From: Putridiphycobacter sp965230485 | GTDB taxonomy: Bacteria; Bacteroidota; Bacteroidia; Flavobacteriales_D; Crocinitomicaceae | Direction: 5' to 3' | Length of the DNA stretch: 64,000 nucleotides | NCBI GenBank assembly: GCA_965230485.1 | Contig: CBDDLA010000001.1 | Coordinates: 3,720,001-3,784,000 of the forward strand | Shown here: piece by piece, positions 9,615 to 19,904 of the stretch | How positions within the stretch are numbered: position 1 is the stretch's first letter | Layout: every line of letters begins with the position of its first letter | Program-made: the position numbers and the translations under genes | Notes under the pieces: generated by a model | Told to the model about the DNA's origin: nothing | Seen by the model: only the letters and a program-made list of their open reading frames with translations | Databases searched by the model: none

Positions 9615-11504
9615 ATGAATCCCCCAAAAATTTATACATACCTTACCCGAGTATGCCTTGTTGTTTTGATGTTTGTTACACAAAGTGAAAATGATCATCT
9701 GCTCGCAAATACAGAGACAAAGCGCATAAGTAACAATCTATCGGTTAACTTAAAATTATTAAATGATCACTTACGCTGGGGAACTAATTTAGACAGTGCT
9801 AAATTATTAAGTCAGCAAGCTAAAGCCCTCATTGATGACAACTTTTTAGATTCAAAACTTCCGTTAGACCAATTGTTAATTATCGACTATCATTTACTAG
9901 AAGGTAAGCGACAAGAGTATATGTCTAACCTTATGGGGGCTGTGCAGAATCATGAAAAAGCTTTTAAACTTGCTGTACAACTTGAGAATGAACTCAAACA
10001 AGCCAGTGCACTATACAGGTTATCTTTTTACTATCGGTGGATGACCGATCAAAAACAAGTCAATCGCATCTTAAACCTTGTTAAACCGTTCTCATTATCA
10101 GAAAATGACCAAGTGTCTGGCATTGCCTGGCTGAGTATCGGCGATTATTATCATCATATTGCAGAGAATGATAGTGCGCTTATTTATTATACAAAAGCAC
10201 TTGATGTTGTCAAGACATTAGACGACAAATCTTGGGTCATTGATGCTTATCAGGGCATTGGAGGTATTTATGAAGATAATGGCCAACCAGAGCTCGCTAT
10301 TCAGAATTACAATAAGGCTATGCGCATTGCACAAAAAAATAACTATGGTTTTGAAATGTTAAACATTCTGATCAATAAGGAAATTACGTATAGTATGTTG
10401 GAAATGGTTGACCAACAACTGGAAATGCTGAAAACCGCTGAAAAATTATGTGAGACTGTTCAAGACTTAAAAAATGAAGCCAGGATTTACAATGGGTTAG
10501 CCTCAGTCTATGGTAAAAAAGGAGACTATGAAAGTGCTCTGCTTTATACAAAAAAATCTTTAGAAATGGTCGAGGCATTTAATATGGGAAATGAAGCTAA
10601 GAGCATCCTTTACTCTAAAATGGGACGTGCTTACCAGAAAATGGACAGCGTTTCAAAAGCCATTCACTATTTGGAATTGTCATTGTCGATCAACCAGAAT
10701 AATTCGCGCTCAAAGTTCCAGGCGCATGCCCTTGTTAATTTGGGGTATGCATATCTTGCTGATGAGCAATATTCGAAATCCATGGTGTATGCCCTCAAAG
10801 GTTATGATGAAGCTAAAAACTCTACGAATGTTAGAATTCAAGAGCGGAGTAATCATCTATTATATCAACTTTACCGATACCAGAATAATTACGAAAAAGC
10901 GCTAGAGCATCATGAACAAACAAGTCTGTTTAAAGATAGTCTGTTTAATACCAATTTACGCAATAAATTGGCAGAACAAGCCTTCAATTTTAATGTAGAA
11001 CAACACCAAAAAGAATTAGAATTGGCTCAAAATAAAATGGCGTTGACTGAAAAAGATCAACAATTAAAGCAGCAGACTATTATTACCTTAGTTGTGTTAT
11101 TATTCTTAATTGCTATTTCTGGAACAGCCATTTATACCAATTTAAGGCTTAAACATAAAAAGACCATTCAGAATAATCAATTGTTTAAAAAAGAACTTGA
11201 ATTTCTGCGTTACACCATCAATAATCAGTTAGAAGAAAAGTCAAAGTCAAAAACGGGTTTTGTGGTAAATGGCGCCATCAACTCATGGATTCAGAATCCG
11301 TTGTCAAAGCGAGAATTAGATGTGTTAAGTGAGCTGGCCAAAGGCCAAAGCAATAAACAAATTGGTGAAGCCCTGTTTATTTCTGAAAACACGGTAAGGT
11401 CACATCTATCAAAAATCTATGAAAAATTAGAAGTCGAAAATCGAATTCAAGCCATTCAGATTATTGATAATTATCATGGATCTGCCAAAACGTCCAAATC
11501 CTAG
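9615..11504 (+). CDS. TPR-repeat sensor with C-terminal LuxR-type DNA-binding domain
   Basis: A 629-residue protein with an N-terminal hydrophobic segment (residues ~7-22). Tetratricopeptide repeats follow between about 150 and 450 (for example ALIYYTKALDVV, AIQNYNKAMRIA, SALLYTKKSLEMVE). A coiled-coil stretch leads to a membrane helix (about 492-512, IITLVVLLFLIAISG). The C-terminal ~65 residues are a LuxR/GerE helix-turn-helix (LSKRELDVLSELAKGQSNKQIG, SENTVRSHLSKIYEKL). This one-component design (periplasmic TPR, helix, cytoplasmic HTH) is common in Flavobacteriales. TAGTTTTG at 9576-9583 fits the -7 element. Its targets are unknown; the secreted protein gene downstream is one candidate. 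Confidence 0.88.
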   Translation: MNPPKIYTYLTRVCLVVLMFVTQSENDHLLANTETKRISNNLSVNLKLLNDHLRWGTNLDSAKLLSQQAKALIDDNFLDSKLPLDQLLIIDYHLLEGKRQEYMSNLMGAVQNHEKAFKLAVQLENELKQASALYRLSFYYRWMTDQKQVNRILNLVKPFSLSENDQVSGIAWLSIGDYYHHIAENDSALIYYTKALDVVKTLDDKSWVIDAYQGIGGIYEDNGQPELAIQNYNKAMRIAQKNNYGFEMLNILINKEITYSMLEMVDQQLEMLKTAEKLCETVQDLKNEARIYNGLASVYGKKGDYESALLYTKKSLEMVEAFNMGNEAKSILYSKMGRAYQKMDSVSKAIHYLELSLSINQNNSRSKFQAHALVNLGYAYLADEQYSKSMVYALKGYDEAKNSTNVRIQERSNHLLYQLYRYQNNYEKALEHHEQTSLFKDSLFNTNLRNKLAEQAFNFNVEQHQKELELAQNKMALTEKDQQLKQQTIITLVVLLFLIAISGTAIYTNLRLKHKKTIQNNQLFKKELEFLRYTINNQLEEKSKSKTGFVVNGAINSWIQNPLSKRELDVLSELAKGQSNKQIGEALFISENTVRSHLSKIYEKLEVENRIQAIQIIDNYHGSAKTSKS

Positions 11505-11747
11505 CACTCATTTACTAGTCGCTTTGGACTAATTTGTACCTTTTTTAATAAAACCGTCTGTTTAGATGAGTCATAATTAATTGTTTTTAAAGACTTTTAG
11601 ATCATCATCTTTTTTGATATCAATACGATATTGTACATCTAGATTTACGTCAGATCATTGATAGCTTTCGGCTAATTGGTTTGAACAAATCCCCGAAAAT
11701 TGAATCAAAGAGAGTAAAAAGTCAAGTAAAAATTAAAACTATATATT

Positions 11748-14700
11748 ATGAAAACACTTAATCTAAAAGGAATAATATTATTATTATTCCTCTATGCGAA
11801 TTTATACGCAGAATCTCAAACAGCCTTATTTCAAAATAAAATTGTAGCCAGTGATAGACAGCTAAATGATGAGTTTGGAGGGGGGAATTTAGATGATGCT
11901 AAAAAATCTATTTCTATCTATGGTGATTATGCAGTTGTTGGTGCGTCAGGCGAGGATACAGGTGGAGATAGCACAGGAAAAGCTTATTTATATAAATGGA
12001 TAGCGAGCAGTTGCAAATGGCAACAAGTGGATGAAATTTTTGCTGTAGATGCATCCGGTGCTTTTGTAGGTCAACCTGGTGATCAATTTGGGTTTTCAGT
12101 TGCTATCTATGATCGCATAATAGCTATTGGTGCTCCGTTTGATGACAATAATGGTGCTGATGGACTAGGACCTATTATGGGTAACGCCGGTATAGTCTAT
12201 CTTTACAGCATTGACCCGGATGATGAAGTTGTTTTTCTGCAACATATTTATCAATTTAATGATTTGGGGAATGAGGATGAGATGGCAAGTGACAATTTCG
12301 GCTTTTCGGTCGATTTATCCTCCAATCATTTAATTGTTGGAACGACTCATGACGATTTTGATGAGGATGGTCTCAGTTTTTTACCCGGGGCTGGTGCAGC
12401 CTTTATTTATGAAAAAACACTAGTAGATTATACCTTTCAAAACAAAGTCGTTTCTCCTACAAGAGAGATTGAAGATAGAATGGGAACTAGTGTGGCTATA
12501 GAAGGTGACTTTGCGTTTGTTGGTGCACCCCTAGATGGCCCCGGAGGGCCATTGGTATCTGGCGACGGTATTGTTTATGTATTTAGGTTTGATTTACTGT
12601 CAGGTAATTGGATATATGAGGACGAATTAGCACCAGTAGCTGATGCAGATGATTGGGATGTGTTTGGTTTTAGTATGGATGTTTGGAACGATCGATTAAT
12701 TATTGGTGCACCGCTCGATAGGCACAATGAAGTTGAAATTGCGGACCTAGGTCCTGATATCGCAGGTTCTGCATATATTTACCAACTAATTGGTGGGGTT
12801 TGGACTTTAGACCAAAAAATTGTTGGCAGTCCAAGAGCAGGTGAAGATAGGTTTGGTTGGGACGTCGCTATTTTTGAAAATTACGCAGTAGTTGGTGCGC
12901 CGCTTCAAGACCCTTTAGGTACATCTAATGCTGGTTCTGTGCACTTGTTTCAAAATATCATGGGAACCTGGGGTCAAATTCAGCATATTGAAGCGCCAGA
13001 TAAAGCAATTGATGACGAATTTGGAGCTGGTGTTGATTTATATGGCAAACGCTTCACATCCTCAGCACCTTTTCAAGATTTTGATGATGACTTAGATGTC
13101 CCAGATCCATCACTGAGTGATGCTGGTGCAGCTTATATGTTCGAAATCGTCGATATGCCAGAGGAACCTAATATTACAAGTGATGTGTCAACTTTTTGCA
13201 TAGCAGGAACAACAATAATGCTTGATATTCCTGCTAGCGATTTAGGTGATGCTGACGAATGGGTATGGTATGAAGACGATTGTGATGGTGCAAGTATCGG
13301 TTCAGGGACATCAATCATTGTTAGTCCGACAGAAACTACGACCTATTGCGCCAGAGGTGAATCCAATTGTGATTGGTTTCCAGCTGGAGATTGCGGCTGC
13401 ATTACTATTGAGATGATTGACGGATTCTGGCATCAAAGCACGGATGAAGGCGTATTTGACCGGGCGAATGATGTGATTACTGATAATGCAGGTAATGTAT
13501 ACGCTACAGGTCAATATGATGTTCAGACCACTTTTGTAGGATCTGGCGCACCAATTACTGCAACGGCAGGCGTGTCAAATCAAAGGTCGTATGTGGTTAA
13601 ATATGATAACTGCGGAGATTTAGAGTGGGTTGCTTGGTCAAATAACAATGATGGCACCTACATAGACTACGGGGCTAGTATTACCTTTGACGACATTAAT
13701 GGCTTAGTTTATGTGGCAGGTAATTTTAAAGAAGGGATTAGCTTTATGGGTGGTGACGGTGTGGCTACCCCAGTTTTAATGGCACCAGGTTCGAATGGCT
13801 ATGTGGCATGTTTTGATGCTGGGAGCGGCGCGGTTAACTATATTGACGACATCAGTTTAGACCCTTTTACTCATTTGAGTGCCATTACCATTAACGAAAA
13901 TAACGGCCGAATTTATGTTGGGGGAGAGCACGGAAATACTTTCCCTAGCGTTAAAGTGTTCGTTCAACGTTATTCGCCAACACCCGGAACTATTGGACCG
14001 GCTGATTGGCTCATTGATGCTGCAACTTATGGGCCTCATAAATATTTAGGTGATTTAGACTATGATGAAGATGCTGGAGATGCTGGTAATTTATGGATGA
14101 TTGGCGGATATAAAGGAAGCTTGAGGTTCCTTTTTGGTCCTGGTTCACTCATTCATAATAAAAGGGACGCGTTTATTGCAAGATACGAGGACGGTGCCAT
14201 GCCAAATCAAACGTTTTTGGTCAAAGGAAATAGTAATCAAAAAATGTTTGGCGAGGGAATTACTGTCGATCCCGAATCAGGCAACGCATACTATACAGGT
14301 CATTATATAGGGGCAACATCTAGTTCTTTTGGATTTACTATTGGAATGCTACCAACTGGTTTAAATCAACAGGCCTATTTTGGTTCTATTACGCCAGACC
14401 CTATTCCTGTCTCAGTTTGGCCAACATTTCATCATACTGAAAGTATTGTAAACAATAATGTTTGTGGATATGGTGCAGTTTATAAAGATGGCCTTATTTC
14501 ATTTACAGGGACCTATCGGGATGAGATGACGTTTACCTCTGGGCTTCCATTACCTTACGTTGGAACATTAGGAGAGCATCATGTCTATGTGGTGGCATAT
14601 GACGCTGCTGGTTTTTTTGCTTGGCGAAATGCGACAACAGATCCTGACCCAGGAACCTTGTCAACACAAACGTCCACAGCTATTGCAGCAGACAATGATG

Positions 14701-15185
14701 GACATGCTTTTATCTCTGGTGGGTACACATTTACCATGGGATATATGACAGGAGCTAGTGATGATTTAGAAGCAGCCATGTCTGCTCAGGAAGAGACTTT
14801 TGTCATGCGTGTCGATTTAGGCGCTTCAGGGGCCTTGGAGTCAACGACTAATGATTCAAATAACGAGGTATTCTCTGCCAAATCGTCTATAACCCCTTTG
14901 GTAAACTCTGCAGATGAGGTAAAAGACACACCACTAAATAATTTCTCATTTGTTCTGCGACCAAATCCTGCTGAGCATAACGTGTTTGTTCAAATCGACC
15001 ACTTTAATACAAAACAACACTATGAATTAAAGTTATATAGTCTGGATGGAAAACTTGTGATGGATAGACTTATAAAAGCTAATCAAACTCATTTAGATAT
15101 TTCAAATCTTGAAAATGGGATTTATTTGGCAGAATTATCAGGAGGTGGCCAAACTCGTCAACTAAAATTGATTAAAGGGTATTAA
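11748..15185 (+). CDS. large FG-GAP repeat protein with T9SS type A sorting domain
   Basis: A 1145-residue secreted protein. The signal peptide ends near YAESQ (about residue 24). Residues ~25-460 hold seven FG-GAP-type repeats, such as FGFSVAIYDRIIAIGAPFDD, RMGTSVAIEGDFAFVGAPLDG and FGWDVAIFENYAVVGAPLQD, which normally fold as an integrin-like beta-propeller. An Ig-like cysteine-rich module follows (about 475-560), then a second propeller-like region with DNAGNVYATGQY-type repeats. The last ~75 residues (LRPNPAEHNVFVQIDH, LYSLDGKLV, LENGIYLAELSGGGQTRQLKLIK) are a T9SS type A sorting domain. It should be secreted and probably attached to the cell surface. Ligand unknown. Confidence 0.9.
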   Translation: MKTLNLKGIILLLFLYANLYAESQTALFQNKIVASDRQLNDEFGGGNLDDAKKSISIYGDYAVVGASGEDTGGDSTGKAYLYKWIASSCKWQQVDEIFAVDASGAFVGQPGDQFGFSVAIYDRIIAIGAPFDDNNGADGLGPIMGNAGIVYLYSIDPDDEVVFLQHIYQFNDLGNEDEMASDNFGFSVDLSSNHLIVGTTHDDFDEDGLSFLPGAGAAFIYEKTLVDYTFQNKVVSPTREIEDRMGTSVAIEGDFAFVGAPLDGPGGPLVSGDGIVYVFRFDLLSGNWIYEDELAPVADADDWDVFGFSMDVWNDRLIIGAPLDRHNEVEIADLGPDIAGSAYIYQLIGGVWTLDQKIVGSPRAGEDRFGWDVAIFENYAVVGAPLQDPLGTSNAGSVHLFQNIMGTWGQIQHIEAPDKAIDDEFGAGVDLYGKRFTSSAPFQDFDDDLDVPDPSLSDAGAAYMFEIVDMPEEPNITSDVSTFCIAGTTIMLDIPASDLGDADEWVWYEDDCDGASIGSGTSIIVSPTETTTYCARGESNCDWFPAGDCGCITIEMIDGFWHQSTDEGVFDRANDVITDNAGNVYATGQYDVQTTFVGSGAPITATAGVSNQRSYVVKYDNCGDLEWVAWSNNNDGTYIDYGASITFDDINGLVYVAGNFKEGISFMGGDGVATPVLMAPGSNGYVACFDAGSGAVNYIDDISLDPFTHLSAITINENNGRIYVGGEHGNTFPSVKVFVQRYSPTPGTIGPADWLIDAATYGPHKYLGDLDYDEDAGDAGNLWMIGGYKGSLRFLFGPGSLIHNKRDAFIARYEDGAMPNQTFLVKGNSNQKMFGEGITVDPESGNAYYTGHYIGATSSSFGFTIGMLPTGLNQQAYFGSITPDPIPVSVWPTFHHTESIVNNNVCGYGAVYKDGLISFTGTYRDEMTFTSGLPLPYVGTLGEHHVYVVAYDAAGFFAWRNATTDPDPGTLSTQTSTAIAADNDGHAFISGGYTFTMGYMTGASDDLEAAMSAQEETFVMRVDLGASGALESTTNDSNNEVFSAKSSITPLVNSADEVKDTPLNNFSFVLRPNPAEHNVFVQIDHFNTKQHYELKLYSLDGKLVMDRLIKANQTHLDISNLENGIYLAELSGGGQTRQLKLIKGY

Positions 15186-15206
15186 TGATAATCCTTCAAT
15201 AAATTA

Positions 15207-15238
15207 AGAGACTGACGTTAAGTTAGTCTCTTTTTTTT
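15207..15238 (+). terminator. Rho-independent terminator
   Basis: A 10-bp stem (AGAGACTGAC at 15207-15216 with GTTAGTCTCT at 15222-15231, one G-U pair) and a 5-nt loop are followed directly by a run of T. It lies 22 bp after the stop of the FG-GAP protein gene. Confidence 0.85.
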
Positions 15239-15365
15239 GTCCTTAACCGTTTACTCTAAAGTTATGCATGTATTAATTTATAGACAATAAAATTTCCTGA
15301 ATATCATATGTTTGTGTAACCAAAATCTAATATTCCTCGTATAATCAATTAAAAAAGCAAGTGAT

Positions 15366-16400
15366 ATGAAAAAGCAACTATTATTTATTACTATTTTACT
15401 TGCCAGTTATGGTTCAACCTGTCAAACAACAGCTATTCCAGACCCGGTTTTTGAAACACTTTTGATTAACGGTGGTTATGATTCTGGTCCGCTAGATGGT
15501 CAGGTGTTGACAGCAAGCATAGACACCATCACCACGTTTGAGTTTGGAGGGGGAGTTACTGATCCAACAGGAATAGAAGATTTTGCAGCATTAACCAAAT
15601 TTACTTCTGCTTTTGCTAATTATCCGACTATCGATCTGACACAAAATACTGCGTTGACTTACTTATATTTAGGTGATAGTTTTTTCCTGACCAGTATTGA
15701 TCTTTCTCAAAATACATTATTAACTCATCTGGATCTTAACAATAGCGCTTTAATTGATAGTCTTGATGTTTCGCAAAACACAGCGTTAACTTATTTGAAC
15801 ATAGTTGGAGCGAAATTTAAAAGCATAGATCTATCCAATAACCTAGCCTTAGAAGAACTTCAATGCGATCATCTACTTGAGATGGTTGACTTGGATCTTT
15901 CGCATAACACAGCCTTGAATGAACTTAATGTCTCATATGCCTATAAACTCACCTGCTTGAATGTGAAAAATGGGAATAATACTCAATTTATTGATTTTGA
16001 CGCAAGGTTTAGTCCTTATTTGAACTGTATAACTGTAGATGATTCTACTTGGTCTGCAAATAATTTGACAAATGTTGATGTACAAACTTCATTTAGTACT
16101 GACTGCATGGACGCTTGTTCTGCAGGGCAACCAGCATCCATTGATGAAGAAGAAATGGTAAACCGTCAAATTTTTGCTTATCCTAACCCAGCAAGTGGCC
16201 AGTTAACTGTTGATTTAAAAGGATTTTATAAAACCATTAATGCAGTATTATTTAATAGTCTTGGGCAATCTGTTTATTCAAAAGAATTTATAAATTCTGA
16301 CCAAATTTCGATTGAAATGGAGGCACCAAAAGGGATATATTTCCTCGGTTTGAATACTGATTCAGGCCAAAGACATATGATTAAGATTATAAAAGAGTAG
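15366..16400 (+). CDS. leucine-rich-repeat-like secreted protein, T9SS type A
   Basis: A 344-residue protein with a signal peptide (about 19-20 residues, ending STCQ). The opening TTAIPDPVFETLLINGGYD and the repeating unit L(D/Y)LSQNTALTxLxLxx (six or so copies, about residues 95-205) define a beta-helical leucine-rich-like family common in secreted Bacteroidota proteins. After a cysteine pair (C...TDCMDAC) the C-terminal ~75 residues (AYPNPASGQLTVDL, FNSLGQSVYS, PKGIYFLGLN) are a T9SS type A sorting domain. TATGTTTG at 15307-15314 fits a -7 element. A clear paralogue lies at 25298-26176. Confidence 0.88.
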   Translation: MKKQLLFITILLASYGSTCQTTAIPDPVFETLLINGGYDSGPLDGQVLTASIDTITTFEFGGGVTDPTGIEDFAALTKFTSAFANYPTIDLTQNTALTYLYLGDSFFLTSIDLSQNTLLTHLDLNNSALIDSLDVSQNTALTYLNIVGAKFKSIDLSNNLALEELQCDHLLEMVDLDLSHNTALNELNVSYAYKLTCLNVKNGNNTQFIDFDARFSPYLNCITVDDSTWSANNLTNVDVQTSFSTDCMDACSAGQPASIDEEEMVNRQIFAYPNPASGQLTVDLKGFYKTINAVLFNSLGQSVYSKEFINSDQISIEMEAPKGIYFLGLNTDSGQRHMIKIIKE

Positions 16401-16464
16401 TCCGGGATTCAAATTTCTTATCTAGCTTAATTTAATGAGCCAAAAATTAATGTATTGAGTATAG

Positions 16465-18108
16465 TTACTCCACAGAGAACACTTGCTCACCATCTAAAAA
16501 GGTACTAAAAACAAAGGTATTTAGAATCTCAGCATCAGGAACGGTCATGATGTCTTTGGTAAGCATCACGAAATCGGCTGCTTTCCCTGCTTCTAAGCTA
16601 CCTTTCCTGGTTTCCTCAAAGCTCGAATAGGCCGCCCAACGGGTGATTCCTAACAAAGCTTCTTCTCGCGTCAGTTGTTCGTCTGAATTATAAGTTTCAC
16701 CGTGTTCAGATGCTTTTTTCATTCTGGTAACCGCCGCATAAAAGGTCTCAAGTACAGAGATATTTTCAATTGGAAAATCAGTGCCAAGGGCGACTAGCCC
16801 AGCTTTATTCAACAATGTTTTATAAGCATAAGCGTAAGGTAAACGCTCCTTTCCAATTCTTTCTTCAGCCCATGGCATATCAGATGTGCAATGGGTAGGT
16901 TGAACAGATGGAATGACACCTAAATAGTCAAAAAATGTAAAATCGTTGGGATGTAAAATTTGGGCATGTTCAATTCTCCAGCGGTGATTAGGCTTCGATC
17001 CAACAGTATTTTGATAGATGTTGAGCATTAAACGGTTGGCAGAATCGCCAATGCAATGGGTGTTGAGTTGAAAATTAACGTTATCAGCAAACTTTGCTAT
17101 GCTTTCTATTTTGTTTTTTGACCTTAAAATAGTCCCGAAATGATCCGCAGAATCGGAATAGGGAGCAATTAAGCACGCCCCTCTAGAACCTAAAGCACCA
17201 TCTGCAATTAATTTAAAACTATTAATGTGTAAGTGGCAGCTATCGTACTCACCATTTGTTCTAACAAATTCCATATTGTCATCTTCAGGAAAGAGCATGG
17301 CATAGTTTTTAATGGTTAACTCATGGTTTTCATACCACTTAATAAAGTCTTTTCTTTGAATTGAGGTGATGCCAGCATCATGAATGGCGGTTAAACCTTG
17401 TTCAAACAATTTTGCTTCGGCTTTTTGGAGCAAGGCCAGCTTGTCATCAGCTTCCATTTCGGGAATAATATCAATGACTAAATCAACTGCATTATCTATG
17501 AGCACGCCGGTCAGTTCTCCATTTTCTGTTAGAATTTGTCCACCTTCAATAGTAGTTTCGGTAGTAATATTAGCCAATTCAAGGGCCTTTTTGTTGGCTA
17601 AGGCACCGTGACCATCAATTCTTCGAATCAGAATGGGTGTATTGGGGAATAATTGGGATAAACTATCACAATTGGGAAATGATGGATCTTCCCATAGGTT
17701 TTGGTCCCAGCCTCTACCGGTAATCCAGTCGACGTTATTGGCTCGATCAAAGTCAACAATTCGCGAAATCACTTCATCAAACGATTTCGATCCAACCAAA
17801 TTAACGGTATTAAACGTATTGGCATAACCCCAAAAGTGGCAGTGTGCATCATAAAAGCCTGGATAAACAGGTTTTAATTCAGCGTCAATAATATGGTCGC
17901 AATCGTATCCATTTAAAATTTCTCTTTCCGGACCCACTTGTAAAATTTTTCCATCTCGAATAGCCATGGCCTCGTGTTTCGAAAAACTGTTATCACAAGT
18001 ATAGATTTTGGCGTTATGGATAATTAAATCGGCTGTGTCGCCCTGATAGCATCCTACCATTAATAAAAGAAGTATTGAAGCAACCAGTAACTTATGAATC
18101 TGTTTCAT
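16465..18108 (-). CDS. lipoprotein amidohydrolase (YtcJ-like)
   Basis: A 547-residue metal-dependent hydrolase of the amidohydrolase-3 group. The lipoprotein signal ends LMVGC, with the lipid-bearing cysteine at residue 20. Metal-binding motifs are visible in order: DAHCH (HxH, near 85), INTHCIGD-type histidine (QLNTHCIGDSANR), RIEHAQI, and the catalytic aspartate in LGTDFPIE. The substrate cannot be read from sequence; relatives act on amide or imide bonds. The start codon overlaps the end of the upstream membrane-protein gene by 17 bp, so translation is probably coupled. It is the last gene of the tgt operon. Confidence 0.88.
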   Translation of the reverse strand: MKQIHKLLVASILLLLMVGCYQGDTADLIIHNAKIYTCDNSFSKHEAMAIRDGKILQVGPEREILNGYDCDHIIDAELKPVYPGFYDAHCHFWGYANTFNTVNLVGSKSFDEVISRIVDFDRANNVDWITGRGWDQNLWEDPSFPNCDSLSQLFPNTPILIRRIDGHGALANKKALELANITTETTIEGGQILTENGELTGVLIDNAVDLVIDIIPEMEADDKLALLQKAEAKLFEQGLTAIHDAGITSIQRKDFIKWYENHELTIKNYAMLFPEDDNMEFVRTNGEYDSCHLHINSFKLIADGALGSRGACLIAPYSDSADHFGTILRSKNKIESIAKFADNVNFQLNTHCIGDSANRLMLNIYQNTVGSKPNHRWRIEHAQILHPNDFTFFDYLGVIPSVQPTHCTSDMPWAEERIGKERLPYAYAYKTLLNKAGLVALGTDFPIENISVLETFYAAVTRMKKASEHGETYNSDEQLTREEALLGITRWAAYSSFEETRKGSLEAGKAADFVMLTKDIMTVPDAEILNTFVFSTFLDGEQVFSVE

Positions 18109-19567
18109 GCGGAGTAGAAATTGGTTTTAAAATCACAAAGCCTAAAATTAGTAATAATAAGTCAACTGGTATTTTATATCTGACAATCGCACCAAAAATT
18201 GGCACTGACCAACCAATGATCAAAGCGATTAGAAGAGACGCGCCTATAAGACTGGATACAAGATATAGGCATTTTAACGTCAATTGACGGCGATTCATCA
18301 AGGCATAGATTAAGAATACCAGTAAAGCCAGATTTGAGATAAAACTCAGGTATTTTAACTGGTCGCCATTATCGCCTGGAAAAGGTCTTAGGAGCACATT
18401 GATGAGTGCTGAACCAGAATTTTTAAGCAATTGTAAAGGCGATTGATTAATGAGTGTAGGTTCAATATAACTATTTGATGGGGCATAGATTAAATAGACG
18501 TCATAAAGTTGTTCGGACGGACTGATTTCGAAAGGGTAGAAGGTAGGTTCTCCAAATAACTTATAAATCCCTTTGGTTGATGTTTTAACCAGAATGCCGT
18601 CCTCACCAACCCGTTTAAAATGATCTAGTTTATGATAAGGGAAAGTACAAAACGACGAATCGGTAATAAAAGCAATACCGCCTTTGGCCAAATTATTTAA
18701 GTCTTTTTGCTTATAGCTTATTTTGTCGGTTAAATTGAGTTTGGATGGTATGGTAAATAGACTAATAATCATTACTAAAGCCAGACCAGTGGTAATGAAT
18801 AAACTCCGTTTCGAATAGTGAAAAAGTGCACCAATGGCATAAAATGCTGCGAAACCAACTACTATAAAACCAGCATACGGCTTATTAATGACCAAAAGAA
18901 AACTCCCTAATGCAATGGCAAAAATAGATGGTTTAATATTCACCTTCCATTTGTATATGCCATAGACCAAAAGTCCAAAGCCAAGTAAAAAAATAGATTC
19001 CTTTAATAAGCCTGTTCCCCAAAAGGCCAGATTTGGAAAGGCAATAATGGTAAACCAAAATACAGTTTTGCGGCCAGTAAAACCTTGAAAAGCTTTATAA
19101 ATTAAAACAATTCCCAGACAGGAGAAGATGCAAAAAACCAATGCGTGCACATATACATTACCCAAAGAAAAGAAATGGATAAGGGCGTTAATTTTAAGAA
19201 TAAGCCGATTGTCATTTACCCAATCGTAAGAGGCCCCTACTGACCAAATATTAGTTTGGTTTAATAAATGGATAGACGATTCTTGAAGTGGTTCTAAACC
19301 GAGCATTAACCTGAAAAAATCGGTTGGACTTTCTGCAAATACCTGATTAATTAGCGCTGAATCAGAGATAAAAGTAGCGGAGTCGCCATACAACGTGCCA
19401 TTGCTAAAATAAAACTGAAAAATAAGAATATAAGTAATGGCATAAGCTAATTTAATCCCAAAGCCGAGTAAAACATCTCTTTTTAAAAGTCCTTCGGCTT
19501 GAATAAACTGATTAATTAGCAAAACGCTAAGTCCTAAACCAACCGTAAAACTTAGCCAGCCAAACAT
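18092..19567 (-). CDS. polytopic membrane protein of unknown function
   Basis: A 491-residue protein with about ten hydrophobic helices (for example LSFTVGLGLSVLLINQFI, LAYAITYILIFQFYF, FVIGFAAFYAIGALF-like segments, LLLLILGFVIL). A ~120-residue soluble loop lies between about 290 and 390. The layout and the aromatic loop after helix 2 resemble glycosyltransferase-39 or O-antigen-polymerase-type proteins, but no catalytic motif can be assigned. The stop of the upstream small gene touches its start at 19567, and its own end overlaps the amidohydrolase start. This packing suggests one transcript from tgt. Confidence 0.7.
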   Translation of the reverse strand: MFGWLSFTVGLGLSVLLINQFIQAEGLLKRDVLLGFGIKLAYAITYILIFQFYFSNGTLYGDSATFISDSALINQVFAESPTDFFRLMLGLEPLQESSIHLLNQTNIWSVGASYDWVNDNRLILKINALIHFFSLGNVYVHALVFCIFSCLGIVLIYKAFQGFTGRKTVFWFTIIAFPNLAFWGTGLLKESIFLLGFGLLVYGIYKWKVNIKPSIFAIALGSFLLVINKPYAGFIVVGFAAFYAIGALFHYSKRSLFITTGLALVMIISLFTIPSKLNLTDKISYKQKDLNNLAKGGIAFITDSSFCTFPYHKLDHFKRVGEDGILVKTSTKGIYKLFGEPTFYPFEISPSEQLYDVYLIYAPSNSYIEPTLINQSPLQLLKNSGSALINVLLRPFPGDNGDQLKYLSFISNLALLVFLIYALMNRRQLTLKCLYLVSSLIGASLLIALIIGWSVPIFGAIVRYKIPVDLLLLILGFVILKPISTPHETDS

Positions 19568-19902
19568 TATGGTTTAATCACTGAAATAGTAACCACGCCT
19601 CTGTGAAATTGAGGGTATTCACTTCCTTCTTTAAATATTAAATTCGCCTTAATATGGTCAGTGGCTTTCACCATAGTTGGTGTTGAATACCCTTTGGAAG
19701 CCATTTTATCTAATTGGCAAGAAATTACCTTTCCAGCTTCATTTACACTGATGTTAAAAACGAGTTGTCCTGGTTTATGGCCTTCAATTTCGAAATAAAA
19801 ATCTTTGACCACTGGTCTTTTGTCTTTAGCTAAATCACCAGTTAATTGCCCAAAGGCAAATTGAACCATGAATAAAAGTAATGCAGTTAAAATTGGTTTC
19901 AT
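19567..19902 (-). CDS. small exported protein with TonB-C-like domain
   Basis: The reading frame extends upstream to 19947, inside tgt, but the ATG at 19902 is chosen because it begins a normal signal peptide (MKPILTALLLFMVQFAFGQ) just past the tgt stop codon at 19905. The mature protein (~92 residues) has the LVFNISVNEAGKVISCQL pattern and a following helix-strand unit that resemble the C-terminal domain of TonB-like or AgmX-like proteins (G-x-V strand pair). It would be periplasmic. It may be co-translated with the membrane protein downstream. Confidence 0.65.
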   Translation of the reverse strand: MKPILTALLLFMVQFAFGQLTGDLAKDKRPVVKDFYFEIEGHKPGQLVFNISVNEAGKVISCQLDKMASKGYSTPTMVKATDHIKANLIFKEGSEYPQFHRGVVTISVIKP

Positions 19903-19904
19903 AT